Below are positions 26,425 to 35,061 of a stretch of DNA of 64,000 nucleotides, piece by piece. A model generated the notes under the pieces. It was not told the origin of the DNA, did no database searches, and saw only the letters and a list, made by a program, of their open reading frames with translations. The translations under genes and the position numbers were made by a program. The DNA comes from Faecalicatena orotica (lineage in GTDB: Bacteria; Bacillota; Clostridia; Lachnospirales; Lachnospiraceae): NCBI RefSeq assembly GCF_003149245.1, contig NZ_QGDL01000009.1, forward strand, positions 1-64,000, in the 5' to 3' direction. Within the stretch, counting starts at the first letter, position 1. Every line of letters begins with the position of its first letter.

Positions 26425-27133
26425 AATGGAAGAATTTCTGCAGACAATCTCAAAAGATAAGAGATGCCTTGAAATGTTCCGCTATCTGATAAACAGCTCT
26501 TACATACGTGTTGTCAATTACCACAATACCAATCCCGTCAACGCTGAGAGGTTTGAGGCAGAGATTAAGTATTACAGCGAACATTTCGTACCGGTAACTT
26601 TAAAAGATCTGGACCAGTTTTTCGAAACAAGAAAATGGCCGTACGAAAAGCCAGGATTGATTCCGGCGATCTTTGAAGGTTTCCGCAATCACTACGATGT
26701 GATGCTGCCGATTCTGGACAAATATCATTTTACCGGGTGGTTCTATTTCCCAAGTTTCTTCATGGATATCCCATTGGAAGAACAGCTGCCTTTCAGCGAG
26801 GCGCATGAGCTGAATATTACGGATGAGAGTCTGTATCCGGATAAAAGAATTGCGATGAACTGGGATGAGGTCAGGGAGATCGCCTCCCGGCATGAGGTTT
26901 GCTGCCATACCGGGAACCATTTCCAGATTACGAAAGAAACGCCGGATGAGGATATGTACAGGGAGATCGTAACTGCCAAGCGGCATTTAGAAGAAAAGAT
27001 CGGCCGGGAGGTTGAAGTGTTCTGCTGGCTGTACGGCGAGGAATACAACTACAATAAAAAAGCCCATAAATATCTGAAAGAGGCGGGATACAAGTATGTA
27101 GTGAGCAACCTGAAGATGGAGAAGATCAGGTAG
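26411..27133 (+). CDS. NodB-fold (polysaccharide deacetylase-like) protein, copy 2
   Basis: This 240-residue paralogue of the 25243 protein shares KDKR-EMFRYL, IRVVNYHNTN, SEHFVPV, FFETRKWPY and KPGLIPAIFEG at equal positions. Again AIFEG (86-90) stands where TFDDG is expected, and HTGNH (166-170) keeps the two metal histidines. The late FCWLYGEEYNYN replaces the usual FxYPYG motif. I start it at 26411, after AGGAGGGAGG; an earlier in-frame ATG at 26387 lacks a site. Conservation of the altered motif in both copies implies a selected function, not decay. Confidence 0.75.
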   Translation: MENFKMEEFLQTISKDKRCLEMFRYLINSSYIRVVNYHNTNPVNAERFEAEIKYYSEHFVPVTLKDLDQFFETRKWPYEKPGLIPAIFEGFRNHYDVMLPILDKYHFTGWFYFPSFFMDIPLEEQLPFSEAHELNITDESLYPDKRIAMNWDEVREIASRHEVCCHTGNHFQITKETPDEDMYREIVTAKRHLEEKIGREVEVFCWLYGEEYNYNKKAHKYLKEAGYKYVVSNLKMEKIR

Positions 27134-27144
27134 GAGGAAGAAAC

Positions 27145-28824
27145 GTGAGAAGAAGTGAATCAATCTTAAAACGTCCGGATTTCAGCTTTAACAGGGGCGT
27201 ATACAAATCAATGGGATTTTCTGATAAGGATCTGGAAAAACCGATTATCGGAATTGCTAATACATGGAGCGAGCTCGTACCGGGAAGTTATAACTTGAGG
27301 GCAGTTGCAGACAGTGTAAAACGGGGAATCTACGCCGCAGGAGGGACTCCGGTCGAATTCGGGGTTATCGGGGCGTGTGACGGCACAGCCCAGGGGAACG
27401 AAGGGATGCGTTTTATCCTCCCTTCCCGTGACCTGATTGCTAATGATGTGGAAGTGATGGTGCAGGCGCACCAGCTGGATGGAATCGTACTGCTTGGCTC
27501 CTGTGATAAGATCGTTCCGGGACTCCTCATGGCAGCTGCAAGACTGAAACTTCCGGCAATCCTGCTTCCGGGCGGGCCGATGCAGGGTGGCCCCGTTTTT
27601 GACGAAAGGGCATCCGACCTCACAACGCTTTCCGAGGGCTGCGGAATGGTCAGGGCCGGGACACTTGAGGAGGAAGAACTGTACCGCATGGAAAATACAT
27701 GCGGACCGGGCTGTGGGTCCTGCTCCTTCTACGGGACGGCTAATACTATGTGTGCTCTCTCAGAGGGACTAGGAATCACACTCCCGTATGGGGCACTGAT
27801 ACCGGCGGTTTATGCGGACCGGACCAGAATTGCATTCGAGACAGGGGAGAAAATTGTAGACCTTGTGCTTCAGGACATTACGGCCGACCAGATCATCAAT
27901 GAAAAGTCTCTGGAAAATGCAATCCGGTTATTAAATGCAACGGGCGGTTCCACCAACGGAGTGCTCCATCTCCTTGCTGTAGCAAGAGAGGCAGGCATCG
28001 ATAGTAAGGTGATGACGGAGAAGTTCAAAGAGATCGGCATGACAACACCGCTGGTTGCAAAAGTCAACCCGTCATCTAAATATAATATGGAAGATTTCCA
28101 CAATTCAGGCGGTATCCCGCAGGTTATGAAGGAGCTGGAACCTCTTTTAAATCTGGATGTCATGACAGTGACAGGGAAAACAGTCGGGGATAACCTGAAA
28201 AACCACAGGGAAGGCAGGGTGAACCGGGAGATTATCAAGACACTTGAGGAACCGTTCAGTAAGTTCGGCGGGATTGCGATTCTGGAAGGAAACCTGTCAC
28301 CAGAGGGATGCATCACAAAACCTTCCGCTATCAAACCGCAGATGCATGTATTTACAGGTACGGCAAGAGTCTTTGACAGTGAAGAGACTGCAGAGGAAGC
28401 GATTCTGGGAGGAGAAATCCAGCCGGGCAATGTAGTCGTTATACGCTACGAGGGTCCCAAAGGCGGGCCGGGAATGCGTGAGATGTATAAGGCAATGAAG
28501 TATCTTTACGGCATGGGGCTTGCAGAATCCACGGCACTGATCACAGACGGAAGATTTTCCGGTACGAATAACGGATGCTTTGTCGGGCATATATCACCAG
28601 AGGCGGCAGAAGGCGGACCGATCGCTTTTATACAGGACGGCGATGAGATTACGGTAGATATCCCCGCCCAGCGTATTACACTTCACGTTACGGATGAGAC
28701 ACTTAAGGAGCGGAAGGCAGGGTTTGTCCCACCGAAACCGAAATATACATCGGGATATCTGGGATTGTATTCAAAGCTGGCGGCTTCAGCGAGCCGCGGA
28801 GCCGTCGTGGAACTGACAGATTAA
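27145..28824 (+). CDS. IlvD/Edd-family Fe-S dehydratase (sugar-acid or dihydroxy-acid)
   Basis: This 559-residue enzyme starts at GTG after AGGAGGAAGAAAC. Cluster cysteines are in GACDGTAQGNEGM, LGSCDKIVPGLLMAA and CGPGCGSCSFYGTANTM. The C-terminal ITDGRFSGTNNGCFVGHISPEA is a family signature. Members dehydrate 2,3-dihydroxy acids: IlvD in branched-chain synthesis, or gluconate, xylonate, arabinonate and related sugar acids in catabolism. No ilv genes are nearby, while a GH4 glycosidase, SDR and aldolase are, so a sugar-acid substrate giving a 2-keto-3-deoxy acid is more likely. It begins 11 bp after the NodB-fold copy 2. Confidence 0.87.
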   Translation: MRRSESILKRPDFSFNRGVYKSMGFSDKDLEKPIIGIANTWSELVPGSYNLRAVADSVKRGIYAAGGTPVEFGVIGACDGTAQGNEGMRFILPSRDLIANDVEVMVQAHQLDGIVLLGSCDKIVPGLLMAAARLKLPAILLPGGPMQGGPVFDERASDLTTLSEGCGMVRAGTLEEEELYRMENTCGPGCGSCSFYGTANTMCALSEGLGITLPYGALIPAVYADRTRIAFETGEKIVDLVLQDITADQIINEKSLENAIRLLNATGGSTNGVLHLLAVAREAGIDSKVMTEKFKEIGMTTPLVAKVNPSSKYNMEDFHNSGGIPQVMKELEPLLNLDVMTVTGKTVGDNLKNHREGRVNREIIKTLEEPFSKFGGIAILEGNLSPEGCITKPSAIKPQMHVFTGTARVFDSEETAEEAILGGEIQPGNVVVIRYEGPKGGPGMREMYKAMKYLYGMGLAESTALITDGRFSGTNNGCFVGHISPEAAEGGPIAFIQDGDEITVDIPAQRITLHVTDETLKERKAGFVPPKPKYTSGYLGLYSKLAASASRGAVVELTD

Positions 28825-28853
28825 TATCCACGGGGCATAGAAAGGAGTAAGGC

Positions 28854-29645
28854 ATGTCATTTGACTATAGAGGAAAAACAGTTGGTGTAACTGGGGCCGC
28901 AAGTGTAAAGGGAATAGGATTTGCTATTGCAAAGAAGTTTCTGGAAAGCGGTGCCAATGTATTTATCTGTGATTTAAAAGAAGACGCTTTGCAGGAAGCA
29001 GAACGGGAACTGAAACAGTACGGCAATGTAAAGTCTTATGTGATGGATGTATCCAGAGAAGAATCCGTGAAGGAAGGGTTCAGGCTTGCATTGGAAGATT
29101 TCGGCTATATTGATATCTTCGTAAGTAATGCGGGAATCTATCCGCAGGCATTCGTCTGTGATATGGAGGCAGGCCAGTGGGATACGGTGATGAATGTCAA
29201 TCTGAAATCCGTATTCCTATGTGCAAGAGAATGCAGCAGGTGCATGAAGGAAAAGGGCGGCGTTCTGATCAATGCGGCATCCTATGCGGCACTGCTGGGG
29301 TCAGCAGGAAGCGGTGCATATGCGGCAAGCAAGGCAGCAGTTTACAGCCTGACGAAATCACTGGCGGCAGAACTGGCACCGGCCGGAATCAGAGTAAACG
29401 GGTTTATTCCCGGCGTCATTGAGACTGGAATGACGAGAGGTGTGATTGACAGCAAAAAAGATGAACTGGAGGGTGCAATCGCCCTTCATAAATTAGGAAA
29501 GCCGGAGGATGTGGCGAATGCAGTATCATTTCTGGCATCGGAAGAGGCTTCCTACCTGACAGGGACATTCATCGAAATCAGCGGGGGAAAACTCTGTGTG
29601 CAGAACCCGGATTTTGCATGGAAACAGACGGACCTGGCTAAATAA
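28854..29645 (+). CDS. SDR-family oxidoreductase
   Basis: This 263-residue classical short-chain dehydrogenase has the cofactor motif VTGAASVKGIGFAIAKKF (close to TGxxxGIG), SNAGIYP, the catalytic serine in INAASYAALLGSAGSG, and YAASKAAVYSLTKSLA (YxxxK). The C-terminal EEASYLTGTFIEISGGK is normal. It follows the IlvD/Edd dehydratase by 29 bp. In such pairs it often oxidises a sugar to a ketose or an acid, or reduces a keto-deoxy intermediate; the substrate is not readable. Confidence 0.88.
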   Translation: MSFDYRGKTVGVTGAASVKGIGFAIAKKFLESGANVFICDLKEDALQEAERELKQYGNVKSYVMDVSREESVKEGFRLALEDFGYIDIFVSNAGIYPQAFVCDMEAGQWDTVMNVNLKSVFLCARECSRCMKEKGGVLINAASYAALLGSAGSGAYAASKAAVYSLTKSLAAELAPAGIRVNGFIPGVIETGMTRGVIDSKKDELEGAIALHKLGKPEDVANAVSFLASEEASYLTGTFIEISGGKLCVQNPDFAWKQTDLAK

Positions 29646-29674
29646 TACAGCGCGTATACGGAGGGCTTAAAACA

Positions 29675-30634
29675 TTGGAAAGACTTCATATTGATATCAA
29701 TGCATTGGAATCGATGCACCGCTTTTGGGATATCCTTGCGGATGCCATTGAAAGCATCAAAAGCGACAAGGCTGAATTTCAGGTAATCCGGGATGCAAAA
29801 GACTGTATCGGGCGGCACTGGTACGGACTGAGGTGCAGGGTTACATGCAGACGTTCGGGAATTGGATTCTACCTGCATATCGGGCTGATCTATTTCCCGT
29901 CTACCCGGCCGGGTCTGATGATAGAGCTGGATGAGCAGAATAACCGTCACAGCTATGGCAGTGTATTGGAAAACATAACCGAACGCCCGGAATTCGAAAT
30001 CAACCGGGCGGAACCGGAGTATTTTAAACTGTTTATGCCTGACAGTGTTTTCGCAGATATGTCCGGCAGGCCAAGAGGGGAACAGGCAGTGATTCTTCGA
30101 AGGTTTGTAGCAGGCGGTGCAGAAGCAATCGTAGATGCCGCATACGAAAAGGGGTTCCGGCTTGATTACCGGAATATGGCAGATTCACTGAATCTGGTGA
30201 ATGCTTTTGATCAGGCACTGAATGAAGTGGAAAGCCACATCAGCAGTGTGAGAGTAAATTATGCAGATAAAGATAACTTCGGACAGTATGCAGAAGGGTT
30301 CCGGTACTATCTGGAAAATGACAAAGGATTATCGCTCTATGCCTATTTTGGAGCCATATACAGTTATAAGAAGCAGCCGGCCGGTATCTTCGCGGAGATT
30401 GACAAGTTCAGCAACCCAGAAGAATTCGACAGGGTGTATCACAACATGGAAGCATCCCCGGTGTATGAGCTGGGAGTCGGGGAACCGGGCTTCATAAAGC
30501 TCTTTATGAAGGCAGAAATGGCAGAAGCGGTCAACCGGGCGGAATATAAAGAGCAGATGGAACTTTTGAAGAATTTTTTAAAGGCATGTAACGAGGCGTT
30601 TGTAACAGCATGGGAAAGAGGAGGTAACAAATAA
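29675..30634 (+). CDS. Protein with an internally duplicated, unrecognised domain
   Basis: This 319-residue soluble protein starts at TTG after GGAGGG. I do not recognise it. Its two halves are homologous. The first (about 45-165) has GIGFYLHIGLIY-GLMIELDE-FKLFMPD-AVILRRFVAGGAEAIVDAAYEKG. The second (about 205-315) has GLSLYAYFGAIY-GIFAEIDK-IKLFMKA-MELLKNFLKACNEAFVTAWERG. The pattern of a beta meander followed by an E-x-D motif and a long helix is kept in both. The stop overlaps the GH4 start by one base (TAATG). It sits between the SDR and GH4 genes and is most likely part of the same pathway, perhaps as a regulator or binding protein. Confidence 0.65.
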   Translation: MERLHIDINALESMHRFWDILADAIESIKSDKAEFQVIRDAKDCIGRHWYGLRCRVTCRRSGIGFYLHIGLIYFPSTRPGLMIELDEQNNRHSYGSVLENITERPEFEINRAEPEYFKLFMPDSVFADMSGRPRGEQAVILRRFVAGGAEAIVDAAYEKGFRLDYRNMADSLNLVNAFDQALNEVESHISSVRVNYADKDNFGQYAEGFRYYLENDKGLSLYAYFGAIYSYKKQPAGIFAEIDKFSNPEEFDRVYHNMEASPVYELGVGEPGFIKLFMKAEMAEAVNRAEYKEQMELLKNFLKACNEAFVTAWERGGNK

Positions 30635-32007
30635 TGGCCAAGAGAAAGAAAATTGTACTGATAGGTGCGGGAAGCGCCGTATTTACAAAGGGGCTGATCG
30701 CAGATTTTATCCAGTCTGAATTCGGGGAATGGGAGATTGCCCTCTGCGATATTAACCCGCAGATACTGGAATCCATAACGAGGCTTGCTAAGAAGATGGT
30801 GGAGCAGAAAAAGTCCGATATTATCATCAGTTCATCCACAGACAGGACAGACCTGCTGCCGGGAGCCGATTTTGTCGTGACGACGATCGCGGTCGGAGGC
30901 AGGCGTGCATGGGAACAGGATGTTAAGATTCCGAGAAAATATAACATTTACCAGCCGGTAGGCGATTCCATTATGCCGGGGGGAATCTCCAGGGCACAGA
31001 GGATGATTCCTGTGATGGTTGAGATTGCAAAAGACATTGAGCGGCTCTGCCCGGATGCATATTTCTTCAACTACTCCAACCCGATGACCGCTATCGTGAC
31101 TGCGGTAAGAAGGGCAACAAATGTGAAGATAATCGGGCTTTGCCACGGTGTTATCTACGGGGAAAAATATCTGGCGAAAATGCTCGGTGTGGATGTAAAG
31201 AGGCTGACTACAATCGGTGCAGGCTTAAACCATCTGACATGGCTGTACGATATCCGTGTGGACGGGAAAGACGTGCATCAGGAACTGCTGGATGTCGTAA
31301 AGAGGCAGAAGGAAGAACACGAAAGGAACCCACATGTGCGCAATTTCTTCAATCCACTTCTGGAAGACAAGGAAATACCGAACCATATGGACAATCCGCT
31401 TTCATGGGAATTCTTCGAACGCTACGGGGCGATTCCGGCAGTTGTGGACCGCCATGCGGTTGAATTCTTCCCGGAGCGTTTCCCGGAAGGAAAATACTAT
31501 GGTGCAACTCTCGGCATCGATGCATTTCCTATTGACGATGTGATTGCAAGAGGCGAGGGAATCTATAAAGCAATGCTGGAGCAGGGAGAGACGGAAGGTG
31601 AAGTAGAAGCCGAATTGTTCCAGCGTGCCGATGGGGAACATGAACAGCTTGCGGAAATCATCAAATCCTTACTGCTGGATGAACGGAAGGTATTCTCCGT
31701 GAATATTCCAAATGAGGGCGCCGTTGCCGGTATTCCTGACGATGCCGTACTGGAGATTCCGGGTGTTGCCACTGCAAGGGGATTCTCCTCCATGCATGTG
31801 AACGGATTCGAGGGACCAGTCAAGGATATTATCATCAAGCGGCTTGCATCCGTGGACCTCACAGTAGAAGCAGCATTAACGGGGGACAGGCAGCTCTGGG
31901 CCGACGCTATGATGCTCGACGGTGCTGTGACCGATTATGAGACAGCAGAAAACCTGGTCAATGACTTTATAGAAGAACATAAAGACTATCTGCCGCAGTA
32001 CAAATAG
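30634..32007 (+). CDS. Glycoside hydrolase family 4 enzyme
   Basis: This 457-residue NAD+- and Mn2+-dependent glycosidase of the MelA/LplD group has the Rossmann motif KIVLIGAGSAVFTKGL, the acidic switch residue in LCDINP, FFNYSNPMTAIV, and the metal cysteine in IGLCHGVIYGEKY. GAGLNHLTW follows with the metal histidine. GH4 enzymes cleave alpha- or beta-glycosides by an oxidation-elimination route and often act on glycuronides, or on phosphorylated or otherwise unusual sugars. The exact specificity is not clear. No PTS gene is present, so the glycoside is probably imported unphosphorylated by the ABC system of this island. Confidence 0.9.
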   Translation: MAKRKKIVLIGAGSAVFTKGLIADFIQSEFGEWEIALCDINPQILESITRLAKKMVEQKKSDIIISSSTDRTDLLPGADFVVTTIAVGGRRAWEQDVKIPRKYNIYQPVGDSIMPGGISRAQRMIPVMVEIAKDIERLCPDAYFFNYSNPMTAIVTAVRRATNVKIIGLCHGVIYGEKYLAKMLGVDVKRLTTIGAGLNHLTWLYDIRVDGKDVHQELLDVVKRQKEEHERNPHVRNFFNPLLEDKEIPNHMDNPLSWEFFERYGAIPAVVDRHAVEFFPERFPEGKYYGATLGIDAFPIDDVIARGEGIYKAMLEQGETEGEVEAELFQRADGEHEQLAEIIKSLLLDERKVFSVNIPNEGAVAGIPDDAVLEIPGVATARGFSSMHVNGFEGPVKDIIIKRLASVDLTVEAALTGDRQLWADAMMLDGAVTDYETAENLVNDFIEEHKDYLPQYK

Positions 32008-32053
32008 ATTTAAAACGCCTGATATCAAACAGAAAATTTAAGAGGGACACCTT

Positions 32054-33004
32054 ATGAACAAAAAAGTATTGATTATCTCCTTTTCCTTCGAACAGGAAGA
32101 AGAAGCATTTCGCGTGCTGGAAGATGCAGGACTGGAACCGGTCCTGCTGGCTGAAAAAGACAGGATCGGGTATACACAGGAAGACCTTCTGGACTACTGG
32201 GATACTCTGGAGAAAAAACCGGCCGGGATTCTGATGGGGGCGGATATTCCCTTAGGGAAAGAATTCGCTGAGAAGGCAGAAGGGCTGGAAGCAATCTCAC
32301 TGAACTGTGCGGGTGCAGACCACCTCGATCTTCCGGCATTTGAAAAGAAAGGTATCAGAATCTGCAATGTACCGAGACAGAACTTCAATGCGGTGGCAGA
32401 TCTGGTCTGGGGACTGATTCTGGCAGTTATGCGCCGGATTCCTGAGGCCGACAGGAATATCCGCAGGGGGAAATGGTGTGACGGGGTTGCAAGAGGGTAT
32501 GCCGTATCCGGGAAAACCCTCGGAATCATCAGCTTCGGGGCAATCGGACAGGCAGTGGCAAAGAGGGCGGCGGGATTTGACATGAGGGTGCTTGTAAACA
32601 GCACAAGCCAGAATCCTGAGTCAGCCGAAAAATATGGCGCGGTTTATGTGGACAGGGATACCCTGTTTCAGGAGGCCGACATTCTTGTTCCGGCAAGCCC
32701 GCTGACACCGGAGACATACCACATTATTAACGCGGATGCGATCGGCAGGATGAAGAAAGACGCTGTCATTGTGAACGCGGCAAGGGGCGGGATCATTGAC
32801 ACGCAGGCACTGTACGAAGCGTTGAAAAACCGTCGCATTGCAGGAGCGGCACTGGATGTTTTCGAAGAAGAGCCGCTGTATGAGAGTGCATTCTTTCAAC
32901 TTGACAATGTGGTGCTGACACCCCATATAGGAGGGCTGGCAGACAGGGAAATCCATAACGTAGCCATGCAGGCGGCCTGTCATATGGCAGAATTGCTTAA
33001 GTAA
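32054..33004 (+). CDS. D-isomer-specific 2-hydroxyacid dehydrogenase
   Basis: This 316-residue NAD(P)-dependent enzyme has the split fold of the family: catalytic arginine in NAARGGIIDTQALYEAL, glutamate in AALDVFEEEPL, and histidine in LTPHIGGLADREIHN. The nucleotide site is LGIISFGAIGQAVAKRA (GxGxxG read as SFGAIG, with Ser for the first Gly). It probably reduces a 2-oxo acid made in the pathway or oxidises the hydroxy acid. It lies 46 bp after the GH4 gene. Confidence 0.88.
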   Translation: MNKKVLIISFSFEQEEEAFRVLEDAGLEPVLLAEKDRIGYTQEDLLDYWDTLEKKPAGILMGADIPLGKEFAEKAEGLEAISLNCAGADHLDLPAFEKKGIRICNVPRQNFNAVADLVWGLILAVMRRIPEADRNIRRGKWCDGVARGYAVSGKTLGIISFGAIGQAVAKRAAGFDMRVLVNSTSQNPESAEKYGAVYVDRDTLFQEADILVPASPLTPETYHIINADAIGRMKKDAVIVNAARGGIIDTQALYEALKNRRIAGAALDVFEEEPLYESAFFQLDNVVLTPHIGGLADREIHNVAMQAACHMAELLK

Positions 33005-33056
33005 CGGTCAGTTACCATGAAACAACAGAAACAAAAATGACTGGGAGAAAAGAAAA

Positions 33057-34235
33057 ATGAAGAATGAATTGTTTGGAAAACCACTCACTTATTATGAAGA
33101 GAACCACTGTATCCATACCGTCACTGAGATTGCACAGCAGCCGGAAGTATGGCGCCAGCTGGCAGATACACTAATGCAGAGAAAAGACGAAATCTCAGCG
33201 TTTATGGATCAGGTCATGTCTGTTCCAAATTTACGGATCGTGACAACGGGCGCAGGCTCATCCGCATTTGTAGGAGAGACATTTTTATACATGTTAGCGG
33301 GAGAGTTGGGAATCCGTACAGAGAACGTACATACAACGGATATCATCAGCGCACCGGATGAGACGCTGTTTGACACCCCGACACTCCTGATTTCCTATGC
33401 ACGGTCAGGTGAAAGCCCGGAGAGTATTGCCGCCATACGTTTTGCACAGAAACGGGTGAAAAATCTGTACAATATCGTGATCGTATGCGATAAAAACAGC
33501 AGCCTTGCCAGATGCGGGTATGAGACAAAACAGTCCCTGGTCCTTGACCTGCCAAAGGAAACCTGTGATAAGGGTTTTGCAATGACAAGCTCTGTAAGCT
33601 GTATGAGCATTGCGACATGGTGTCTGTTCCATTATAAAGAGATGGAAACATATACGGGATATGTAACTGTTCTGGCAGAGGCGGTGGAGGCGCAGATTGA
33701 CAGACTGGCCGACAAGGCGGGCGCGATTGCAGAAAATGACTACCGCAGACTGATCTGGCTGGGAACAGGTGCGCTGAAGGGACTGGCCAGAGAAGCATCC
33801 ATCAAGTCTATGGAACTCTCAGACGGCTATGTACATGCAGGATATGATGCACCGACCGGTTTTCGCCACGGGCCAAAAACAGTTATTAATGAAGAGACCC
33901 TTACGATACATTTCATATCAAACAAAGAGTACAGCAGAAAGTATGATGTAGATCTGGTAAGCGAGATCATCAGGGAGAAACAGAAGAATCTGGTGGTTAT
34001 TATAAAACCGGATTTTGTTAAAGAAGAGATTAAAGGGGAAGACTACGAAGTGGTCTATCAGATTCCAAAAGAACTTCCAGAAGATTCCGAGATGGGGGCA
34101 TATATATTCTCACTTGTATTCACCCAGCTGCTTTCGATGAAAAAATCACTGGACAAGGGATATACGACCGACAATCCGTGTCCAAAGGGCGATGTCAACA
34201 GGGTCGTACAGGGAATCACGATATATGAGATATAA
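33057..34235 (+). CDS. SIS-domain sugar-phosphate isomerase/deaminase, AgaS-like
   Basis: This 392-residue protein has two SIS domains. The sugar-phosphate-binding segments TGAGSSAFVGETF and SYARSGESPESIAAI are in the first; LGTGALKGLAREASIKSMELSDG and TGFRHGPKTVINEETL are in the second. This is the layout of AgaS/tagatose-6-phosphate ketose-aldose isomerase proteins, which convert galactosamine 6-phosphate to tagatose 6-phosphate in the N-acetylgalactosamine pathway. A class II ketose-bisphosphate aldolase closes the same island and a PfkB kinase lies at 18176, which fits a tagatose-type route. No PTS or AgaA deacetylase is seen. Confidence 0.83.
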   Translation: MKNELFGKPLTYYEENHCIHTVTEIAQQPEVWRQLADTLMQRKDEISAFMDQVMSVPNLRIVTTGAGSSAFVGETFLYMLAGELGIRTENVHTTDIISAPDETLFDTPTLLISYARSGESPESIAAIRFAQKRVKNLYNIVIVCDKNSSLARCGYETKQSLVLDLPKETCDKGFAMTSSVSCMSIATWCLFHYKEMETYTGYVTVLAEAVEAQIDRLADKAGAIAENDYRRLIWLGTGALKGLAREASIKSMELSDGYVHAGYDAPTGFRHGPKTVINEETLTIHFISNKEYSRKYDVDLVSEIIREKQKNLVVIIKPDFVKEEIKGEDYEVVYQIPKELPEDSEMGAYIFSLVFTQLLSMKKSLDKGYTTDNPCPKGDVNRVVQGITIYEI

Positions 34236-34295
34236 AAACTGGTTCCCGTGTTTCCGAAAGGGATATACAAAATAATTAAAAAAGGATGATAAATT

Positions 34296-35027
34296 ATGGC
34301 AGGCGGGAACGTAATCAGAAAAGACATACCTGTTGCACTTTACTACCAGCTGAAAGAAGAAATCAGAAGAAAAATACTGGCAAACGAATGGGCGGAGGGA
34401 AGCAGGATTCCCTCTGAGGCGGAAATTGCAAAAATGTTTGACGTAAGCAATATTACCGTGCGTAAAGCGATAGATGAACTGCAGAATGAGAAATATCTCG
34501 TGAAAAAGAGAGGCAGGGGAACATTTGTATTAAACCGCTCTATCGGACAGAAACTGCATAAGTTCTATTCTTTCAGTGAAGAGCTGACAACAATGGGTAT
34601 CAAAGAAACTGCAAAATTAATTGTGTTTCAGGAGATTATTCCGGAGGCCTTTATCAGAGAACCACTTCAGATAGGGGCAGAAGAAAAAGTATTCTGGATT
34701 AAGCGGATACGATATATGGATAATAAGGTATACGCCATTGAGCATTCATACATCCCGGTAAAATTCGTACCGGAGCTGACCGGGGAATTAGTAGATAAAA
34801 ACGGGCTGTATAAGACCCTGCGTATGTTCCACGTATTTCCGGAGCGGGCAATTGAAACCTTCTCAGCGGTAAACATTTCCAGGGAAGATGCAAGAGACAT
34901 GAATGTGATGGTAAATGATGCGGCGATTAACCTGACCCGTGTGACATACAGCGGCGCGGACATCATTGAATACTGCCAGAGTATCGTGAACGGAGAAGTA
35001 TTCCACTATACAGTTGAATTAAAATAG
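34296..35027 (+). CDS. GntR-family regulator with UTRA sensor domain
   Basis: This 243-residue protein has an N-terminal winged helix (IPVALYYQLKEEIRRKIL, then GSRIPSEAEIAKMFDVSNITVRKAIDEL) and a C-terminal UTRA effector domain (FYSFSEELTTMG; YAIEHSYIP; ITRVTYS-type ending). HutC-subfamily regulators such as NagR and DasR sense sugar phosphates or amino sugars. It sits between the SIS protein and the ABC permeases and probably regulates the island from within. With the AraC at 21022 the island has two regulators. Confidence 0.9.
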   Translation: MAGGNVIRKDIPVALYYQLKEEIRRKILANEWAEGSRIPSEAEIAKMFDVSNITVRKAIDELQNEKYLVKKRGRGTFVLNRSIGQKLHKFYSFSEELTTMGIKETAKLIVFQEIIPEAFIREPLQIGAEEKVFWIKRIRYMDNKVYAIEHSYIPVKFVPELTGELVDKNGLYKTLRMFHVFPERAIETFSAVNISREDARDMNVMVNDAAINLTRVTYSGADIIEYCQSIVNGEVFHYTVELK

Positions 35028-35061
35028 AACGGAATAGATGCTATAAGCAAGGAGGACTTTT

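Noticed and set aside
27145-28824. IlvD of branched-chain amino acid synthesis
   Set aside because: This is not excluded by sequence, but no other ilv or leu gene is near and the operon is catabolic; kept as a sugar-acid dehydratase family call.
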